Part shown: positions 1 through 7,718 of the stretch, piece after piece
Layout: each line of letters opens with the position of its first letter
How positions within the stretch are numbered: position 1 is the stretch's first letter
Assembly: GCF_050296195.1 (NCBI RefSeq)
Contig: NZ_JBNKRB010000012.1
Direction: 5' to 3' (one strand)
From: Gynuella sp050296195
GTDB lineage: Bacteria > Pseudomonadota > Gammaproteobacteria > Pseudomonadales > Natronospirillaceae
Length of the DNA stretch: 64,000 nt
The notes under the pieces: generated by a model
What the model was told of the DNA's origin: nothing
Databases searched by the model: none
Seen by the model: the letters and a program-made list of their open reading frames with translations, nothing else
Program-made: the position numbers and the translations under genes

Positions 1-910
1 AAACAGTGGAAGACTTTGAGTACTGCCTGGAGGTGAAGCTTAATTGTCTAACGGGGCACTTTAACTCATTGTAGGCTCTAATCTCCCCCCGGATTTTTAA
101 AGCATCCTTCGAATTAACTCCATTTAAAAACGGGAAATAAATGTCCGAAGTTTCTTTTGGCCCAAATTCAACAAATATCACGGGGTCAGAATAAATATAA
201 TCGGTAAGCGTTTGCTGAACATTGGATGCCCATGCGCACGAATCAGAATCCGTTATATCTTTCTCAATACAGAAGCGATGATAATCTCTAAGCTGTCTTG
301 CCAGGTAGGCACTAGCTTGCTTGCTGAATTCACTTTCCATTGCCAAATCTTGATTGTGTTTATTGACGCTCGAATCAGCAATAAAAAAGAGGCCGGCCGC
401 TATGGCTGAACAATACCAAAGATGGTCATACACGTTTCGAAACTTATCACTCAGGGAAAAAGAGTCATAAATGATTACAGTAATACACCACCCAGTTATC
501 AGTCCGACAATAAGTAACGGAAGATAGCCAAATGCTTCACCCATGACCCCGGCACCACTTATAGTAAACTCCTCTGGCGCAAAATTTATACTTGGCCACC
601 AACCGATCAGATTAAGAATGCCAGGAAGCATCAAAATGCCTAACGAAAATATGGCTCCCTTCCTTCTATTCAGAACGTATCCCGCCGAAAGAGCTAACGG
701 CAGTAATACGAAAACGAAATAGGCGGTCATAAAAAATGCAGGAACAAGTGCAGCTTGAGCAGGAGACCAATAACTTTCAACAATCTTGCCGGAGCCATCA
801 AACTCAAGAAAATTTGATGAAGATAATCCATATCCCTCTAGTGATTGCTGGATGTTATAAGCGGCCCCGTAGAACATCTGAATATACGGCTTGATAAACT
901 CATTGATCAC
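1..910 (-). CDS. Unrecognised multi-pass membrane protein, C-terminus beyond the window edge
   Basis: An open frame of about 303 codons on the minus strand runs off position 1 without a stop. It begins with a GTG at 908-910, inside the last codons of the E2-like gene, giving an 11-nt overlap that suggests translational coupling. The visible part has a soluble N-terminus of about 48 residues, four hydrophobic stretches (roughly residues 52-80, 84-104, 122-147 and 160-180), then a soluble region with scattered Cys residues. I recognise no family. By position it is the downstream member of the CBASS operon and could be an accessory membrane component. It could also be an unrelated cargo gene that merely follows. 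The reading frame is well supported by its length and tight coupling; the function is unknown. Confidence 0.6.
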   Translation of the reverse strand, partial: MINEFIKPYIQMFYGAAYNIQQSLEGYGLSSSNFLEFDGSGKIVESYWSPAQAALVPAFFMTAYFVFVLLPLALSAGYVLNRRKGAIFSLGILMLPGILNLIGWWPSINFAPEEFTISGAGVMGEAFGYLPLLIVGLITGWCITVIIYDSFSLSDKFRNVYDHLWYCSAIAAGLFFIADSSVNKHNQDLAMESEFSKQASAYLARQLRDYHRFCIEKDITDSDSCAWASNVQQTLTDYIYSDPVIFVEFGPKETSDIYFPFLNGVNSKDALKIRGEIRAYNELKCPVRQLSFTSRQYSKSSTV

Positions 911-1571
911 TATATACACTCAACTTACCTTGACTTTCTAATGAATCCAAAATAATTCTAACTTCCCGAATCATTCGGCTTTTAAACGGTGATTTCGCAA
1001 TTTTCTTGGATTCAGCAGGATGGCAGCGTAAGGCTTTTTTCCCGCTTCCGCAGGCACATTTTTCATGAGGCCTGTAACCGTCTACTAACAAACCAATCAC
1101 GCCGCGCAGTACAGAGTTCACATTTTTTGTATTGAAGAGGTCTAGGTAGTACTCCAAATAGCCTTTTGCACCGTGACTCCTCTCTCCATACGGCATTTCT
1201 TGAAACTTTTCCCAATAACAATAACTGTACAAGTACGGGATCAGCAGGTTATCGACAAAACCAAGAAGGCTTGGGTCATTACTAAGCACTTCATTAATAT
1301 CCAGCGGAAGTGCAAGACAGAAACTTCCATCAATGTTGACATGAGTAAAATCCTTGTTTATTCGACACCCAGCCTCCCAAACCACTGGATGCGCGTCAGG
1401 AAACTCATGGGGAATAAACATCTCAACATCGAATACGTCGGAAATTTCGCGGCCTCCAAATGAGGCCTCAAAAGCCACTGATCCGGAGACAGTTACACCA
1501 AACTTTGACTGATTCGTCTCGCTCAAACCTGGGTAAAATTGAATCAGCTCTTGAATCTGCTCCTGAAGCAA
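900..1571 (-). CDS. CBASS E2-like conjugating protein with C-terminal SEC-C zinc motif
   Basis: A 223-aa protein. The first ~130 residues resemble the bacterial E2 (ubiquitin-conjugating-like) fold of type II CBASS, with His77 and a candidate catalytic Cys85 in an H-x-N-x-D-G-S-x-C-L context. A SEC-C type metal motif follows near residues 172-184 (C-x-C-G-S-G-K-K...C-H). No E1 or JAB gene is in view, so this fits the E2-only (short type II) class, in which the E2 modifies or regulates the CD-NTase (family knowledge). The start is TTG, one nucleotide after the CD-NTase stop, with GGAGG ten bases upstream. The gene lies between the CD-NTase and a membrane-protein gene that it overlaps. The C-terminal SEC-C extension is the notable part. 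Confidence 0.8.
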   Translation of the reverse strand: MLQEQIQELIQFYPGLSETNQSKFGVTVSGSVAFEASFGGREISDVFDVEMFIPHEFPDAHPVVWEAGCRINKDFTHVNIDGSFCLALPLDINEVLSNDPSLLGFVDNLLIPYLYSYCYWEKFQEMPYGERSHGAKGYLEYYLDLFNTKNVNSVLRGVIGLLVDGYRPHEKCACGSGKKALRCHPAESKKIAKSPFKSRMIREVRIILDSLESQGKLSVYSDQ

Positions 1572-1572
1572 C

Positions 1573-2760
1573 CTAACCGTTCCTCCAGGGTTTTGGGGCT
1601 GCCGATATGCTCACATTCCTTACTGGTGGAGGAACCACTTTTGGTGTGCTATTGGGTAGGTATTTGTTAGCAATTGCATTATCAAAGAGACCTTCCATTT
1701 TCTCCTTAAAAACCGCATCACCAAATGTGGCTGCACTAACAAAGTCCTCTTTAAGCATTTCTACCCATTGAAAAAAGGCTTTTGCCCTGGCATTGCCATC
1801 TTCATGCCATCTGTCAGCAAAATTCTCATCGGGGTTAACAGGATTTCCGATATACCAGGTTCCGTCAGGCAATCTGTGGATGATCTTTTGGTTGAAAAAA
1901 TTTGCACTTACTTCTCGTCCATGCAGTAAAGGAACATGAGCATCAAGGCTTAATATGATATTTTGCAAGGCCTGAAAAACATCACTTTCATTTCGGTAAA
2001 GATGTGCTGCGATCGTTGTAATGATCATTGAGATTGGTGCGCATTTCCAGTTAGCTCGATCGCTAAACCTTACATCCCTATGTCGCTTTAGTAGCTGTAT
2101 TGCACGTTGCAACGGCGTCCTTACCAGAAGATCGGGCACATCTTCAATAGAGGCATAAGTATCTTGAAAATTTAATGAAATAGACCGCTTCTGACGCAGC
2201 GCATCGCGTTCGAATGCTACTCGGTTTCGATGCTTGAACCATTCCGCATACCCTTTTGGGTCGCTGGAACACCATTCGTACCCATCGTCGATCTTGCTGG
2301 TAATTGAAATCGTTGTTTGAGACACACCCGTCAGGGACAGCACAGATGGAAGCACATCCATATGAAAACCGACACCATCTTGTTCTGCATAGTTCAATGT
2401 CCAACACCGCTTACCCTCTTTATCCAGCATCTGCCGATAACGCTCGTGTTCTTTTAATCTGTTACCCACCAGATGTTTGGTCTCTTCTGCATCAGAAGAT
2501 GTAACTGCAGCGCCTAATTCACAAACAAGGTCTATATCGTAGTCCTGATCTTTATGGTCCTTATAGGGGCGAATCACCGTGCCAAGCCGGAAAGAACCTT
2601 GCGGGTATATGCACACCCCTTCAATCTGACCATTATATTCTCCACTTTCCAACCAAGTGCCGACCGCTTCATATCGAGAAACAGCCTGCTTATATTTACT
2701 TGGTGGTATATCAAGTGCTTCTGCCGCTTTTTCCAAGAAAATACTGTACTGCTTACTCAT
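1573..2760 (-). CDS. CBASS CD-NTase (cGAS/DncV-like nucleotidyltransferase)
   Basis: A 395-aa protein that should make a cyclic oligonucleotide second messenger on phage infection. The nucleotidyltransferase motifs are clear: Gly-Ser at residues 55-56 in PQGSFRLGT, a D-x-D at about residues 75-77 in DYDIDLVCEL, and the third acidic residue Asp135 in FHMDVLP. An in-frame ORF extends upstream to 2958, but ATG at 2760 is the likely start: it overlaps the cap5 stop (ATGAGTAA) and begins the conserved N-terminus. The Cap5 partner, which in studied systems binds 3',2'-cGAMP or related dinucleotides, suggests a CdnG- or CdnD-like enzyme. Clade assignment needs a tree. A small ORF inside this gene on the same strand is a shadow. 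Confidence 0.92.
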   Translation of the reverse strand: MSKQYSIFLEKAAEALDIPPSKYKQAVSRYEAVGTWLESGEYNGQIEGVCIYPQGSFRLGTVIRPYKDHKDQDYDIDLVCELGAAVTSSDAEETKHLVGNRLKEHERYRQMLDKEGKRCWTLNYAEQDGVGFHMDVLPSVLSLTGVSQTTISITSKIDDGYEWCSSDPKGYAEWFKHRNRVAFERDALRQKRSISLNFQDTYASIEDVPDLLVRTPLQRAIQLLKRHRDVRFSDRANWKCAPISMIITTIAAHLYRNESDVFQALQNIILSLDAHVPLLHGREVSANFFNQKIIHRLPDGTWYIGNPVNPDENFADRWHEDGNARAKAFFQWVEMLKEDFVSAATFGDAVFKEKMEGLFDNAIANKYLPNSTPKVVPPPVRNVSISAAPKPWRNG

Positions 2761-3910
2761 CAAAACCATCCTCCAAACCAATGTCGACAGCCTTAATGAA
2801 GCCATCACGTTTTTTACTCTGATCATAAATACGAAGTGAAAGATCGGCCTTCGGCATATGAACTCGTCCGAACTCAATTGCGGCAGAAACCGGCATCGCT
2901 GGAAATACATGGAGAACTTTCCGATCACCAGCAAGCCTTTTAATCTGATCGAGAACAACTCGGATCTTCTCGCGCAACATAATTAGCTGAGCTTCAGTGC
3001 GTATCAGATCACGATGAGGAGAGTCAACAGTCAATGTCCAGATGGAAACATCATCACCAAGGACACGATAAATTCGATCATTGTTGATTGAGGCACTTAG
3101 CGATAGGTTAATCGCTATTTTTTCACCTGGGTTTTTCGGCACTTCAAGGATAAAGTGCAATTCAGACTCATTATTCTGCCATTTCCATGTTTGTGGCTCT
3201 CGGTGCCTTTGGAATACTCTTATTTCTGGAATATCGGTAAGGAGCGATCCTAGTTTCATCAGCAGTGGCTGTGGGGCAAGGCCAAAAATGGACAAGTGCG
3301 ATATAGCTCCGGAAGTGATCCCTGGCTTTACCTTTTCGTTAAAGGCTTTCGCAAGGTGTTTGCTTTCCAAGTCCCAATAGAAGTCGTCGTGATCCTGAAA
3401 ATTGCTGTTTTTTAAACTGATTTCCAATGGTAGGTTACTTACTGGATAGTAATCAGGAATCATAGCCGCCGCTGTATTTTCAAAACGCAGTACAGCGCCT
3501 TGATCACCAATATTGGCGCCATATAAGAGTAGGTGAGATTTCATGTTTTGCTCAACCGAAGTCACCAACTCAACTCGATGCTCATGTTGCCTTTTCATAC
3601 CCTGGAGCAACTGAACAGAGAACGTGTCCCCATCTAAATCATCATCAATCAGCTTGTGGCAGCCATGACAAACAAGCATCAGGTTGTCGATACTATTGAT
3701 ATCTTCCTCTGCGATGCCTTCATTTCCTCGTGGCCCATCATCGCTGAATGACCAAATATGTGCTTTCTGTGCAATGTTTGCTTGCAGATTGGTTGCTTCG
3801 TTTTTCCAAAGCGGCTTATTACAACCGCGAAACTGGCAACGGCCAGCCGCAACACCCCAAAGCATGTTTTGCACCTGTGGCTTAATGTTTCTGGCTGGCT
3901 TAGCTCTCAT
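2753..3910 (-). CDS. cap5: CBASS effector Cap5: HNH endonuclease with SAVED sensor domain
   Basis: A 385-aa protein. The N-terminal HNH (beta-beta-alpha metal) nuclease has zinc-type Cys pairs at 25/30 and 81/84, catalytic His51 in A-H-I-W, Asn76 and His85. The rest, about residues 130-385, has the composition and length of a SAVED domain, which binds a cyclic nucleotide and drives oligomerisation that activates DNA degradation (family knowledge for Cap5). I place the start at ATG 3910 rather than GTG 3916 because GAGG lies seven bases upstream of the ATG. It follows the YdjM-like gene by a few bases and overlaps the CD-NTase start, so both ends are coupled. This is the killing effector of the CBASS locus. 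Confidence 0.9.
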   Translation of the reverse strand: MRAKPARNIKPQVQNMLWGVAAGRCQFRGCNKPLWKNEATNLQANIAQKAHIWSFSDDGPRGNEGIAEEDINSIDNLMLVCHGCHKLIDDDLDGDTFSVQLLQGMKRQHEHRVELVTSVEQNMKSHLLLYGANIGDQGAVLRFENTAAAMIPDYYPVSNLPLEISLKNSNFQDHDDFYWDLESKHLAKAFNEKVKPGITSGAISHLSIFGLAPQPLLMKLGSLLTDIPEIRVFQRHREPQTWKWQNNESELHFILEVPKNPGEKIAINLSLSASINNDRIYRVLGDDVSIWTLTVDSPHRDLIRTEAQLIMLREKIRVVLDQIKRLAGDRKVLHVFPAMPVSAAIEFGRVHMPKADLSLRIYDQSKKRDGFIKAVDIGLEDGFDE

Positions 3911-3919
3911 AATCACACC

Positions 3920-4291
3920 TCAACCAAGCTTACCTAATACCGGTAACGAGCGTGGTGTTGCGGCATCGCACAGCAAGTGGCTAACGTAGGCACATCCGGC
4001 AATCAACCCCAGACCTCTGAGGCATTTCTGTACCCCGTCATCAGGATGCCAGTCATACATTTGCTTTAGCCCAAACCCCAAGGTTGTCAAAACCAATATG
4101 CTGTGGCAGAACTGACGATGATGTGGGTTGCCGAGTGAAGGTTCCAGAATATCTGGAACCTTTCCGAATAGGGCTCCCAACGCTATGCCAGTACCTGGAT
4201 GGTGACTTACTTTGTGTTTTTTCTGATCCGCAAGCGCAACGGTTAAGCCAACCGCTGCACCCACGGCCAAATGCGTCTTACCACTGGCCAT
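3920..4291 (-). CDS. YdjM/DUF457-like membrane-associated metal-dependent hydrolase family protein
   Basis: A 123-aa protein with the hallmarks of the LexA-regulated YdjM-type putative metal-dependent hydrolases: THLAVG near the N-terminus, a PHHR...HS segment around residues 55-62, and a late H-x-x-C-D-A. Hydrophobic stretches near residues 8-20, 64-75 and 90-105 suggest membrane association. Substrate is unknown for the family. It starts with ATG overlapping the stop of the 58-aa gene (TAATG) and ends just before cap5, so it appears to be in the CBASS transcript. It is not a standard CBASS gene; it may be an ancillary component or a passenger using the same promoter. Confidence 0.75.
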   Translation of the reverse strand: MASGKTHLAVGAAVGLTVALADQKKHKVSHHPGTGIALGALFGKVPDILEPSLGNPHHRQFCHSILVLTTLGFGLKQMYDWHPDDGVQKCLRGLGLIAGCAYVSHLLCDAATPRSLPVLGKLG

Positions 4292-4467
4292 TATTTTTTC
4301 TCCTTACGGACACCTTTAAATGGTGTTTTGTCAGTCGTTTTAACATCCATAAAGCGGCCAGTATCAGCATCACGCTTTACCCAGTGGCCACTGGGAGTCT
4401 GAGTTTGAGAGCGATCACGAACTGCACCATTGCGGTGGCCATCGCCTTTGGGTGGATTTGTTGCCAT
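4291..4467 (-). CDS. Small basic hydrophilic protein (58 aa), first gene of the CBASS transcript
   Basis: The translation begins M-A-T-N-P-P-K-G-D-G-H-R-N-G and ends F-K-G-V-R-K-E-K-K. It is rich in Gly, Arg, Lys and Thr, with a central G-H-W-V-K-R-D...T-G-R-F-M-D segment and no hydrophobic region. AGGAG stands eight bases before the ATG, and the stop overlaps the next ATG as TAATG. These signals and the even spread of charged residues support a real gene. I have the impression of similar small proteins in proteobacterial mobile elements, but assign no function. It is the first gene after the promoter region controlled by the divergent capH-like gene. Confidence 0.75.
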   Translation of the reverse strand: MATNPPKGDGHRNGAVRDRSQTQTPSGHWVKRDADTGRFMDVKTTDKTPFKGVRKEKK

Positions 4468-4481
4468 TTTTCTTCTCCTAA

Positions 4482-4568
4482 AATATAAACATACAAAAAG
4501 TTCAATACACAGAACCTAATATATGGCCCTTAAATTATCTTTTCAAGCATTTTTTGTATGTCTATAAT
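4482..4568. promoter_or_regulatory. Divergent promoter region with two inverted 18-bp operator-like motifs
   Basis: The motif TTTTTGTATGTYTATAWT occurs at 4551-4568 on the plus strand and at 4482-4499 on the minus strand (16 of 18 identical). Each copy ends in a -10-like hexamer: TATAAT at 4563-4568 for the capH-like gene, with TTTTCA at 4540-4545 as a -35 at 17-bp spacing, and TATATT at 4482-4487 facing the CBASS operon. Nearby AAGTTCA/TGAACTT pieces are also inverted. The arrangement suits a repressor that shuts both promoters by covering their -10 regions. Assignment to the CapH-like protein is inference. Confidence 0.6.
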
Positions 4569-4602
4569 GAACTTTTAAGATTTAGCCTAAGGAGACAATT
4601 CT

Positions 4603-4923
4603 GTGGCCAACCTATTAGGAGCAAAAATCAAAGAGCTCCGCAAGAAAAAAGGCCTTACATTAGAACAACTTGCGGAAAAAATCGGGTCCGGCAAGAGCTA
4701 CATTTGGGAGATTGAAAACAAGGGGGTAAAACGCCCGTCAGCAGAGAAACTTACCCTGATTGCTAAAGCATTAGATGTAACAACAGAGTTTCTTGTCGAT
4801 AATTCACAGGCTGAAATCACCGAGGATCAGGAAAAAGAGGTCTTTTTCCGCAAACTGGGTGGATTGGATAAAGGTGACCGAGACAAGATCATGGATATGA
4901 TAGATGCCTGGAGCAAGAAATAA
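4603..4923 (+). CDS. capH: CapH-like HTH repressor of the CBASS operon
   Basis: A 106-aa XRE-type repressor. Residues 5-60 form the helix-turn-helix (KELRKKKGLTLEQLAEKIG...SYIWEIENK). The C-terminal ~40 residues are a short charged helical tail of the kind used for oligomerisation. The start is GTG with AAGGAG nine bases upstream. It overlaps the metallopeptidase gene (TAATG) and is divergent from the CBASS operon. This matches CapH-CapP, where CapH represses CBASS and is cleaved by CapP after DNA damage (published for other CBASS loci). Identity here rests on size, domain and position rather than alignment. A generic phage-type HTH/ImmA pair is the alternative. Confidence 0.72.
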   Translation: MANLLGAKIKELRKKKGLTLEQLAEKIGSGKSYIWEIENKGVKRPSAEKLTLIAKALDVTTEFLVDNSQAEITEDQEKEVFFRKLGGLDKGDRDKIMDMIDAWSKK

Positions 4924-5882
4924 TGTCTGAAGAGAAGCGCCCCCTGAAAGAAGCTAATAGGCTTACCAAGCTTTTAGACATGGGCCTTTCTGATTCTGAT
5001 CGCTTTCCTGTTGATGTGAAAAGGGTTGCGCTGGAGTTAACCCCCTCATTTAATCCAGACCCAATAACTGAAGTTCAAGGTGGCAGCATCGGAAAAATTG
5101 ATGGCGTACTCGCTCGGCATGAAACCAAGAATGAATGGGCAATTTTCTATAATACCGATGTTGAACATCAAGGTAGACAAAACTTCACCTTGGCGCACGA
5201 GCTAGGACACTATATGGTTCATCGGCACAACCGAGCGTCAGGACGCTTCGAATGTGGTGAGAACGACATGCTAGGCAAAGATCAAACAACCGTTGATATT
5301 GAGGCTGAAGCAAATGCATTTGCCGCCTCTTTATTAATGCCCGCACACGATTTCCGAAAACAGGCAGACAATCAACCCTTCTGCTTTGACCTAATGTCTC
5401 ATTGCGCAGATCGATACGGAGTGTCATTAACTGCTGCAGTACTAAGATGGCTGGAGTTTACAAAAAAGAGAGCCATTGCATTGCTATCAGAAGAAGGCTT
5501 TATGCATTGGTCAAAATCGAGCAATAAAGCCTACAAGTCGGGCAGGTACTTCCCAACGAGGAAAAGATGTATTGAAATTCCAGAAAACTCAGCCGCTGCC
5601 AGGGAGTGCTATGACCCAAACGCTAGGAATGGGTTACAGCACGGTCCTGGAATATGGTTCTCTGATGAAGAGGTCATTGAGCACAGCATCTACTCCGAGG
5701 AATATGGAAAAACGTTAACGGTGTTGATCCTTAGTGACACTGTGGTTTACACAACAAAAAGCGAAGATAACGAAGAGGAAGCCCTGCTCACGGATACCTA
5801 TTCAAACTTCATTAAGAATGGGCAACTTCCTTATAAAGGATTTAGATTGCTGAGCGACAGGAAAAAGCTGCCACCCAAGTAG
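4923..5882 (+). CDS. capP: CapP-like ImmA/IrrE (M78) zinc metallopeptidase
   Basis: A 319-aa protein. The zinc-peptidase motif H-E-L-G-H is near residue 91 in TLAHELGHYMVHRH, and a third-ligand Glu lies in EAEANAFAASLLMP around residue 125. The second half (about 180-319) is a separate domain, consistent with the sensor domain of CapP/ImmA-type proteases. Expected role: cleave the upstream HTH repressor when DNA damage or infection is sensed, derepressing CBASS. It is translationally coupled to capH (ATG overlaps TAA) and convergent, at 10 nt, with the HTH-M78 gene on its right. No signal peptide or membrane segment, so cytosolic. Confidence 0.75.
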   Translation: MSEEKRPLKEANRLTKLLDMGLSDSDRFPVDVKRVALELTPSFNPDPITEVQGGSIGKIDGVLARHETKNEWAIFYNTDVEHQGRQNFTLAHELGHYMVHRHNRASGRFECGENDMLGKDQTTVDIEAEANAFAASLLMPAHDFRKQADNQPFCFDLMSHCADRYGVSLTAAVLRWLEFTKKRAIALLSEEGFMHWSKSSNKAYKSGRYFPTRKRCIEIPENSAAARECYDPNARNGLQHGPGIWFSDEEVIEHSIYSEEYGKTLTVLILSDTVVYTTKSEDNEEEALLTDTYSNFIKNGQLPYKGFRLLSDRKKLPPK

Positions 5883-5892
5883 CATGAAAAAT

Positions 5893-7056
5893 CTATGTAA
5901 CTAACTTCAAACTTGGCCGAGGTCTTTGAGTCCGATCTACTTGAGAGTTGCCGCTCAAAGCATTCAACATTAAGCCAAAGGTAAGCTCATCCAGCTCTTC
6001 CGGCTGAACCAGCAGCTCCCTAGCAACATCACTTTTTGATATGCCGTCTTCACGAAGGCTAGCAAATACCTTTTTGAGTACTTGCGATGTTTCAAAAGGT
6101 GAAGGTTCCGGCTCGTGATCCCGTCCTAATTTGGCCAAATCAATACATAGCGTTCGATAGGTCCAGTCGGTTGTCAGGTTGAGCGAGTGTAGCCGGTAGT
6201 TAAGTGCAGCAGCAGACACATTCCAGTACTTTTTATGGGAGATGAGGCTTTTTAAAGTCGCCGATCTCGGCGCATTGGCCAGAACACTCCTCCGCGGCAT
6301 CAAAAAGGCCGACGCGAAGGCATTCGCTTCTTTTTCCGCTTCTTGTCCTTGGGGAGCACCGTGACGATGCATAACCAAATGACCGAGTTCATGTGCCGCA
6401 TCAAAACGGCAACGTTCCGCTGTTTTCTTGGTATTGAGAAATACAAAAGGAATGTCGCCATACCACATGGAAAAGGCGTCAACTTCCCTGGCATCAACAG
6501 ATAGCGAGAAGACACGCACACCCTTAGCCTCAAGCAATGCGATCATGTTTTTGATTGGAAGCTCACCTAAATCCCAGTAGCGGCGAAGCATTTCGGCGGC
6601 CGCTTCCGGGTCATTGCCATGACTCCCGCTTGGGTATTGGTCTCCTTCAGACGATTGCTGTCCTTTATCCGTTTTTGACCTTTTATCCAAAGAGATTCTG
6701 TAATCCTCTGGAAAATCTGGCGCAGGCAAATCAAATTTGTTTTCGATCCATTGGTTCAAAAGTAACGCAACAGATCCAGCAGAAAGCGCGATGTCTCTTT
6801 GGGCAGCTGTCATTTTGGTAAGCGCACGAAAGCTAGCCACCTCAACGGGTAGCTCTTCTACGTCATCAGCAAAGAAAAATTCGATCGGAAAACGGAGTGC
6901 GCTCGCGATCTTTTCAATAGTCTGGCTTTCAGGCACGGTTTGACCGCTCTCATAAGCAGTAATCGACCGATCTGTTACACCCACTTCTTTCGCCAATGCC
7001 CGCTTTGTTAGCCCTCGGCGCTTTCGCGCGAGAGCAAAACGAGTATTGTTAAACAT
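5893..7056 (-). CDS. HTH-M78 metallopeptidase fusion, antitoxin-like (RosmerTA RmrA-type)
   Basis: A 387-aa protein combining an N-terminal XRE helix-turn-helix (residues 5-60, KRRGLTKRALAKEVGVTDRSITAYESG) with an ImmA/IrrE zinc peptidase around residues 205-260 (DAAHELGHLVMHRHG, then EKEANAFASAFLMP). A C-terminal ~100-residue region completes it. It starts one nucleotide after the stop of the 207-aa gene, so the two are translated together. The two-gene arrangement recalls the RosmerTA defence system, in which the HTH/peptidase protein is the antitoxin. It also resembles ICE/phage ImmA-type regulators. Family recognition of the domains is firm; the RosmerTA assignment is a comparison from memory. 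Confidence 0.75.
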   Translation of the reverse strand: MFNNTRFALARKRRGLTKRALAKEVGVTDRSITAYESGQTVPESQTIEKIASALRFPIEFFFADDVEELPVEVASFRALTKMTAAQRDIALSAGSVALLLNQWIENKFDLPAPDFPEDYRISLDKRSKTDKGQQSSEGDQYPSGSHGNDPEAAAEMLRRYWDLGELPIKNMIALLEAKGVRVFSLSVDAREVDAFSMWYGDIPFVFLNTKKTAERCRFDAAHELGHLVMHRHGAPQGQEAEKEANAFASAFLMPRRSVLANAPRSATLKSLISHKKYWNVSAAALNYRLHSLNLTTDWTYRTLCIDLAKLGRDHEPEPSPFETSQVLKKVFASLREDGISKSDVARELLVQPEELDELTFGLMLNALSGNSQVDRTQRPRPSLKLVT

Positions 7057-7057
7057 G

Positions 7058-7681
7058 TTATGCCTTCTTCTTGATAGGTACTTCTATATCTGGCAAATCA
7101 GGTGCTTGAATTTCGATTGAGTCATCATTCAACGGCATGCTCGGTAAAATAATGCGTTCTTTCCAGCCATTGATCTTGCCATTAGATATACTGGATGGCA
7201 GTGAGAGCTCGCAACGCACCTCATCAGTAGCCAAATGCATCAGCAATACCCACGTTGTAAGGCCTTGAATATCTTCAATTGCAGGTAATAGCTCACTGAA
7301 CATGTCCAGCTGATTGTTGGTCTCAACGGCTTCAGCCGTATTTACACCCTTAGGGCACTTATTTGAAGGCATCGCCCCGATCATGCCGGTTGCTTCATCG
7401 CCAGTAGTAACGACAATGGCCAAACCTGCTTTCTGATTCACAGAGAGTTCGTAGTTGCCTTTATCCTCTTTAATCCAACCATGGGATATAAGCTGCTCTC
7501 TCAAAACTGCAACGACTTCTGCCCACATGATGATCCCACGAGCGATTCGAGGGTGATTACTCGTGGTGCGAGACCGTGCAAGGTAACCTTGCCATACGGA
7601 CTCTGTGAGTGCAGTCATCGGAATACCCAGCTGGGATAACCGATCTAGGGCATTTTCTTCAGTGTGTAGTTGATCGTTCAT
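7058..7681 (-). CDS. Unrecognised 207-aa partner of the HTH-M78 protein, candidate RmrT-type toxin
   Basis: A 207-aa soluble protein with no membrane segment or catalytic motif that I can name. The N-terminal half is helical (ALTESVWQGYLARSRT..., ARGIIMWAEVVAVLREQL). The second half carries acidic, proline-rich stretches and ends in I-K-K-K-A. It is the first gene of a two-gene unit, coupled to the HTH-M78 gene (stop and next ATG one base apart). A 12-bp palindrome sits in the spacer of its promoter at 7725-7736, as expected for autoregulated toxin-antitoxin units. By position it may correspond to the toxin of RosmerTA-like systems; toxicity is not shown by the sequence. Confidence 0.6.
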   Translation of the reverse strand: MNDQLHTEENALDRLSQLGIPMTALTESVWQGYLARSRTTSNHPRIARGIIMWAEVVAVLREQLISHGWIKEDKGNYELSVNQKAGLAIVVTTGDEATGMIGAMPSNKCPKGVNTAEAVETNNQLDMFSELLPAIEDIQGLTTWVLLMHLATDEVRCELSLPSSISNGKINGWKERIILPSMPLNDDSIEIQAPDLPDIEVPIKKKA

Positions 7682-7718
7682 TCAGCTGTCTCCGGGATAA
7701 AGCTTCAGTCTTCCGGTT

